From the NCBI GenBank assembly GCA_019750655.1, contig JAIEOG010000253.1:1-8615 (forward strand): DNA of 8,615 nucleotides, in the 5' to 3' direction. Made by a program: the position numbers and the translations under genes. Below are positions 6,431 through 8,615 of this stretch, piece by piece. The stretch is from a bacterium (lineage in GTDB: Bacteria > Bdellovibrionota > FAC87 > UBA2466). The notes below the pieces were generated by a model that ran no database searches, had not been told where the DNA came from, and saw nothing but the letters and a program-made list of their open reading frames with translations. The number at the start of each line of letters is the position of its first letter. The stretch's first letter is position 1.

Positions 6431-7791
6431 CGGCTATTCTGGAATCGCCGCACGAAAGACTTCGGCCGATCAAAGGCCAGCATCGCATGCTGTTCCACGC
6501 GGTGTTTGAGAGGAAAGATTTCCTTTTGGTAGGCTTCTACTAAGTTCGCAGATAAGAATTGCGCGTAGAAATTCTTCCCCGCAAACCCTAACCCCGACGA
6601 ATCCTGAACTTCCAAAAGGGGCGCCACATTTTTCACGCCATACCGCCGAGAAAGACGCTGTAGACGCCCTACACCAGAATTATAGGCAGTGACCGTTGTG
6701 CTCCAATCCGGCAAGAGACTGCGGAAGATGAGCAGCATGCGTGCAGCCGCACGTGTTTGGCGCAAAGGATCTCCCCAGAGCTCCGTGCGTGTCGGGTGGA
6801 TCATTTGGCGCGCGGTAACCGGCATGAACTGCCACATTCCCACGGCACCCACCTTAGAATGTGCGCGCACATTGAAGCTCGACTCCACAAACGGGATGCG
6901 TCCTAACTCCGTAGGCAAGCCATAGGTTTTAAACGTAGCTTCGATGTAAGGCAGGATGTCTTCCGAACGCGTCAGAGCGGCAATGATTTCATCCCGCTGG
7001 CCAGATTGCGAACGGATGCCGCGGACGAGTTCTGCAGCGCGAGTCGCATCCAGTGCGCCGGCTTTAGAGAGAAACGCGCGCAGCTGGCTACGTTCCCAGG
7101 GCGCGAGAGTGCGCGTGCGCGTAAGCCCGGCGGCCTCCGAGAGCTTGGCTCGGATCGTTTTTAGAATCTGTTGTTCGTGCCGCCAAACGAGCGTGAGAGC
7201 GCGGCCTTTGCTTTCAGCGCTGCGAAAGAGTGGGGAAAAATCTGCTACACCGTAAATCACGGAAGGGTTGTGCCGGTCGTGGATGATGCGGAACTGGCTG
7301 TTGTATTGCGCTTGCACGCGCATCCAAAAAACCACGCGATCGCGGATTTCACGAGTGACTTCAAATTCCCCAAGCAGGCGGTGCTCTGGATCCTGGACGA
7401 GACGCCGCAAAGCCGCTTCCTCGACAGTGCCCTCTTCTGCCGGGATGCCTACGTCCTTATCCCAAGCGCCGGGCTGCATAGCAGTCCATTCGGGTTTGAA
7501 AAAATCCCACGACGAGCGCTGAATTGGCGGCACTTCCATCGGCAAGGCATAAGGGATCGCAAACGGTTGTTCGGAAGTGGCCGGAAATGCGGAAATATCT
7601 AGAGGCTCAGAAGGCGTCCATTGCGAGCGGTAAAGGCGCCAGTTCAAAGCTGCAAAGAACAGCAGCACGGCAACCCAAACGAGCGTCGTTTGCGGATGGC
7701 TCGCTACTTTGCGCGCGAACTGGGTGAACCGGCGGACATGCCGGGCCAGGGGCTTGGGATTGAACCAAGCCAGTTTCGATTTTTTTTTCAC
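6427..7791 (-). CDS. MltD-like membrane-anchored lytic transglycosylase
   Basis: A 454-residue peptidoglycan lytic transglycosylase predicted to cleave the MurNAc-GlcNAc bond with 1,6-anhydroMurNAc formation in the periplasm. A lysine/arginine-rich N-terminus precedes a transmembrane segment (about 36-50), so the enzyme is likely anchored with its body outside. The catalytic domain (about 275-430) shows FVESSFN with catalytic Glu303, SKVGAVGMWQFMP (312-324) and TAYNSG (368-373), the order typical of the SLT/MltD family. Residues about 55-270 match no domain I can name. There is no LysM repeat at the C-terminus, unlike E. coli MltD. The start is GTG at 7791, with a GAGAG-type ribosome site four bases away; no other start codon was found in the frame just upstream. 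Nine A's follow the GTG. It lies 120 bases downstream of the patatin gene on the same strand, and its TAA overlaps the stop of the convergent gene. Confidence 0.88.
   Translation of the reverse strand: MKKKSKLAWFNPKPLARHVRRFTQFARKVASHPQTTLVWVAVLLFFAALNWRLYRSQWTPSEPLDISAFPATSEQPFAIPYALPMEVPPIQRSSWDFFKPEWTAMQPGAWDKDVGIPAEEGTVEEAALRRLVQDPEHRLLGEFEVTREIRDRVVFWMRVQAQYNSQFRIIHDRHNPSVIYGVADFSPLFRSAESKGRALTLVWRHEQQILKTIRAKLSEAAGLTRTRTLAPWERSQLRAFLSKAGALDATRAAELVRGIRSQSGQRDEIIAALTRSEDILPYIEATFKTYGLPTELGRIPFVESSFNVRAHSKVGAVGMWQFMPVTARQMIHPTRTELWGDPLRQTRAAARMLLIFRSLLPDWSTTVTAYNSGVGRLQRLSRRYGVKNVAPLLEVQDSSGLGFAGKNFYAQFLSANLVEAYQKEIFPLKHRVEQHAMLAFDRPKSFVRRFQNSR
7780..7788 (-). repeat. A9 homopolymer at codons 2-4 of the transglycosylase gene
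   Basis: Nine T's on the plus strand read as AAA AAA AAA directly after the GTG start on the minus strand, encoding three lysines before Ser5. Homopolymers of this length are prone to replication or transcriptional slippage, and a change of one base here would shift the frame at the very start of the gene. Confidence 0.8.
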
Positions 7792-7911
7792 TGCTCTCTC
7801 GTGCCTAAGCCGGCGACGTAAACTGTCACTCTGGCCAGTCTTTCGACGTAGGGGTCGGCCTTGGGCAGGCTACCCCACAACCCAGGCAGGACTAGAGCAA
7901 GGCGTATGCCA
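7792..7911. other. Intergenic gap between patatin and transglycosylase genes
   Basis: This 120-base gap has no coding frame with a credible ribosome site. I see no clear -35/-10 pair and no hairpin followed by a T-run; the only inverted match is a weak one around 7859-7886 (TGGG/CCCA with a long loop). Its length leaves open either a shared transcript or a separate promoter for the transglycosylase. Confidence 0.5.
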
Positions 7912-8615
7912 TTAGGTTACGGCTTTAGGCACGAATTCGTAGCGGCGGAGCTCCGCCATACCGCGGCGGTAGCCGATGCTGACGACGTTCTGGAGCGTCT
8001 GTGCATCGAGAGTGAAGTGATCGCCAAAGAACATCTCGCGATCGCGGGGCTCGGGGTGAATAAAGATGTAGTTTAAGCTCTCGTTGAAATCGAGCGCCGT
8101 CTGCAGCCGTTGAGAAAGCTCCTGTAGATCTTCTTCCGGATACTTCTTTTCTTTGAAAAAATCGCGCACCGTTTTCAACGCGAGAACTTTGTTCTCCTGA
8201 GTTTTGCGCGCGCCATAAACTTTTTGCTCGATGGCTTGGTAAACCGTCTGGATCACAATCGCTGCAATGCCGTAGTTGAACAAGGATCCGATCTCGTTCT
8301 TAAAGTGGTACGGCTGGTGCGTGTAGGAGCAGATCACGAGATCGCAACTATTATCTTTCGCAACATGGGTCGATAGCGTCTCGCGGATTTCGCCATCGAT
8401 GTAGTAACGCTGTTTCCCGCCCGCGTGCTTGATCGGGTACGGCGCGTAGATCGGCGGCAGAGACATCGACGCCGCCACGGCATCTGAAATTAACGCACCA
8501 GAATCATACTGCGAATACGCGTCGAAAACTTTGTCCGTGCTGTAGCGGCCGAAAATCACTTTGCGGGAGTGATCCAGTTGAGTCCCCACGACAAACAGAT
8601 CGGCTTTGAGCTCGT
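7912..8615 (-). CDS. Patatin-like phospholipase, C-terminal part (5' partial)
   Basis: The frame is open from the right window edge to TAA at 7912-7914 and gives 233 residues; the true start lies beyond the window. A GTG at 8589 is only an internal Val codon, since the codons before it (ELKADLFVV) are a normal patatin beta strand. The pattern DAVAASMSLPPIYAPYPI followed by YYIDGEI matches the second half of a patatin domain. The Asp of DGE is the expected partner of the catalytic Ser-Asp dyad; DGG or DGA is more usual. The GXSXG serine motif and oxyanion hole must lie outside. About 150 residues follow the Asp, with a charged helical stretch and no membrane segment. Patatins hydrolyse acyl esters of phospholipids. 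It lies upstream of the transglycosylase gene on the same strand. Substrate and location are not visible. Confidence 0.82.
   Translation of the reverse strand, partial: ELKADLFVVGTQLDHSRKVIFGRYSTDKVFDAYSQYDSGALISDAVAASMSLPPIYAPYPIKHAGGKQRYYIDGEIRETLSTHVAKDNSCDLVICSYTHQPYHFKNEIGSLFNYGIAAIVIQTVYQAIEQKVYGARKTQENKVLALKTVRDFFKEKKYPEEDLQELSQRLQTALDFNESLNYIFIHPEPRDREMFFGDHFTLDAQTLQNVVSIGYRRGMAELRRYEFVPKAVT

Noticed and set aside
8587..8589. GTG at 8589 as the start of the patatin gene.
   Set aside because: The frame stays open to the window edge and the preceding codons read as a conserved-looking strand, and the catalytic serine part of the family would be missing; the gene is simply cut by the window.

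Overview
The window holds six genes, two of them cut by its edges, plus one doubtful small ORF. There are no tRNA, rRNA, CRISPR or insertion-sequence signals. The organism is a Gram-negative bacterium of moderately high GC. This follows from a predicted cell-wall recycling kinase/uridylyltransferase pair, a membrane-anchored MltD-like lytic transglycosylase, a patatin-like lipase and large secreted or anchored proteins. The style (long proline/alanine-rich envelope proteins of unknown function, carboxypeptidase-regulatory-like domains) would suit a Bdellovibrionota or deltaproteobacterial-type genome, but that placement is an inference.

Layout, left to right. (1) Bases 3-1457, plus strand: the C-terminal 484 residues of an unrecognised protein with a helical part, a Gly/Ala repeat, a coiled coil and a proline-rich tail. 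It is followed by a strong intrinsic terminator (1527-1566) lying inside the 3' end of the convergent gene. (2) Bases 1473-3562, minus strand: a two-gene operon with ATGA stop/start overlap, an AmgK-like sugar kinase followed by a MurU-like nucleotidyltransferase carrying an extra C-terminal hexapeptide-repeat domain. (3) Bases 3563-3688: a short divergent control region with repeated GAATACTC-type elements, a 13-bp palindrome and a 19-codon ORF with a good ribosome binding site. (4) Bases 3689-6430, plus strand: a ~913-residue membrane-anchored protein with a long Pro/Ala-rich linker and several beta-sandwich domains. (5) Bases 6427-7791, minus strand: a lytic transglycosylase whose stop codon overlaps that of the preceding gene through a shared TTAA. 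(6) Bases 7912-8615, minus strand: the C-terminal part of a patatin-like phospholipase, upstream of and in the same direction as the transglycosylase.

The common theme is the cell envelope. A lytic transglycosylase releases muropeptides. AmgK and MurU homologues are known to convert recovered MurNAc to UDP-MurNAc without de novo synthesis. The patatin would act on lipids, and the two proline-rich proteins look secreted or periplasm-spanning. That these genes work together is inferred from co-location only. No gene group here looks like a defence system or a mobile element. The most unusual items are the hexapeptide-tailed MurU, the terminator embedded in its coding sequence, the repeat-rich divergent control region and the large anchored beta-domain protein.
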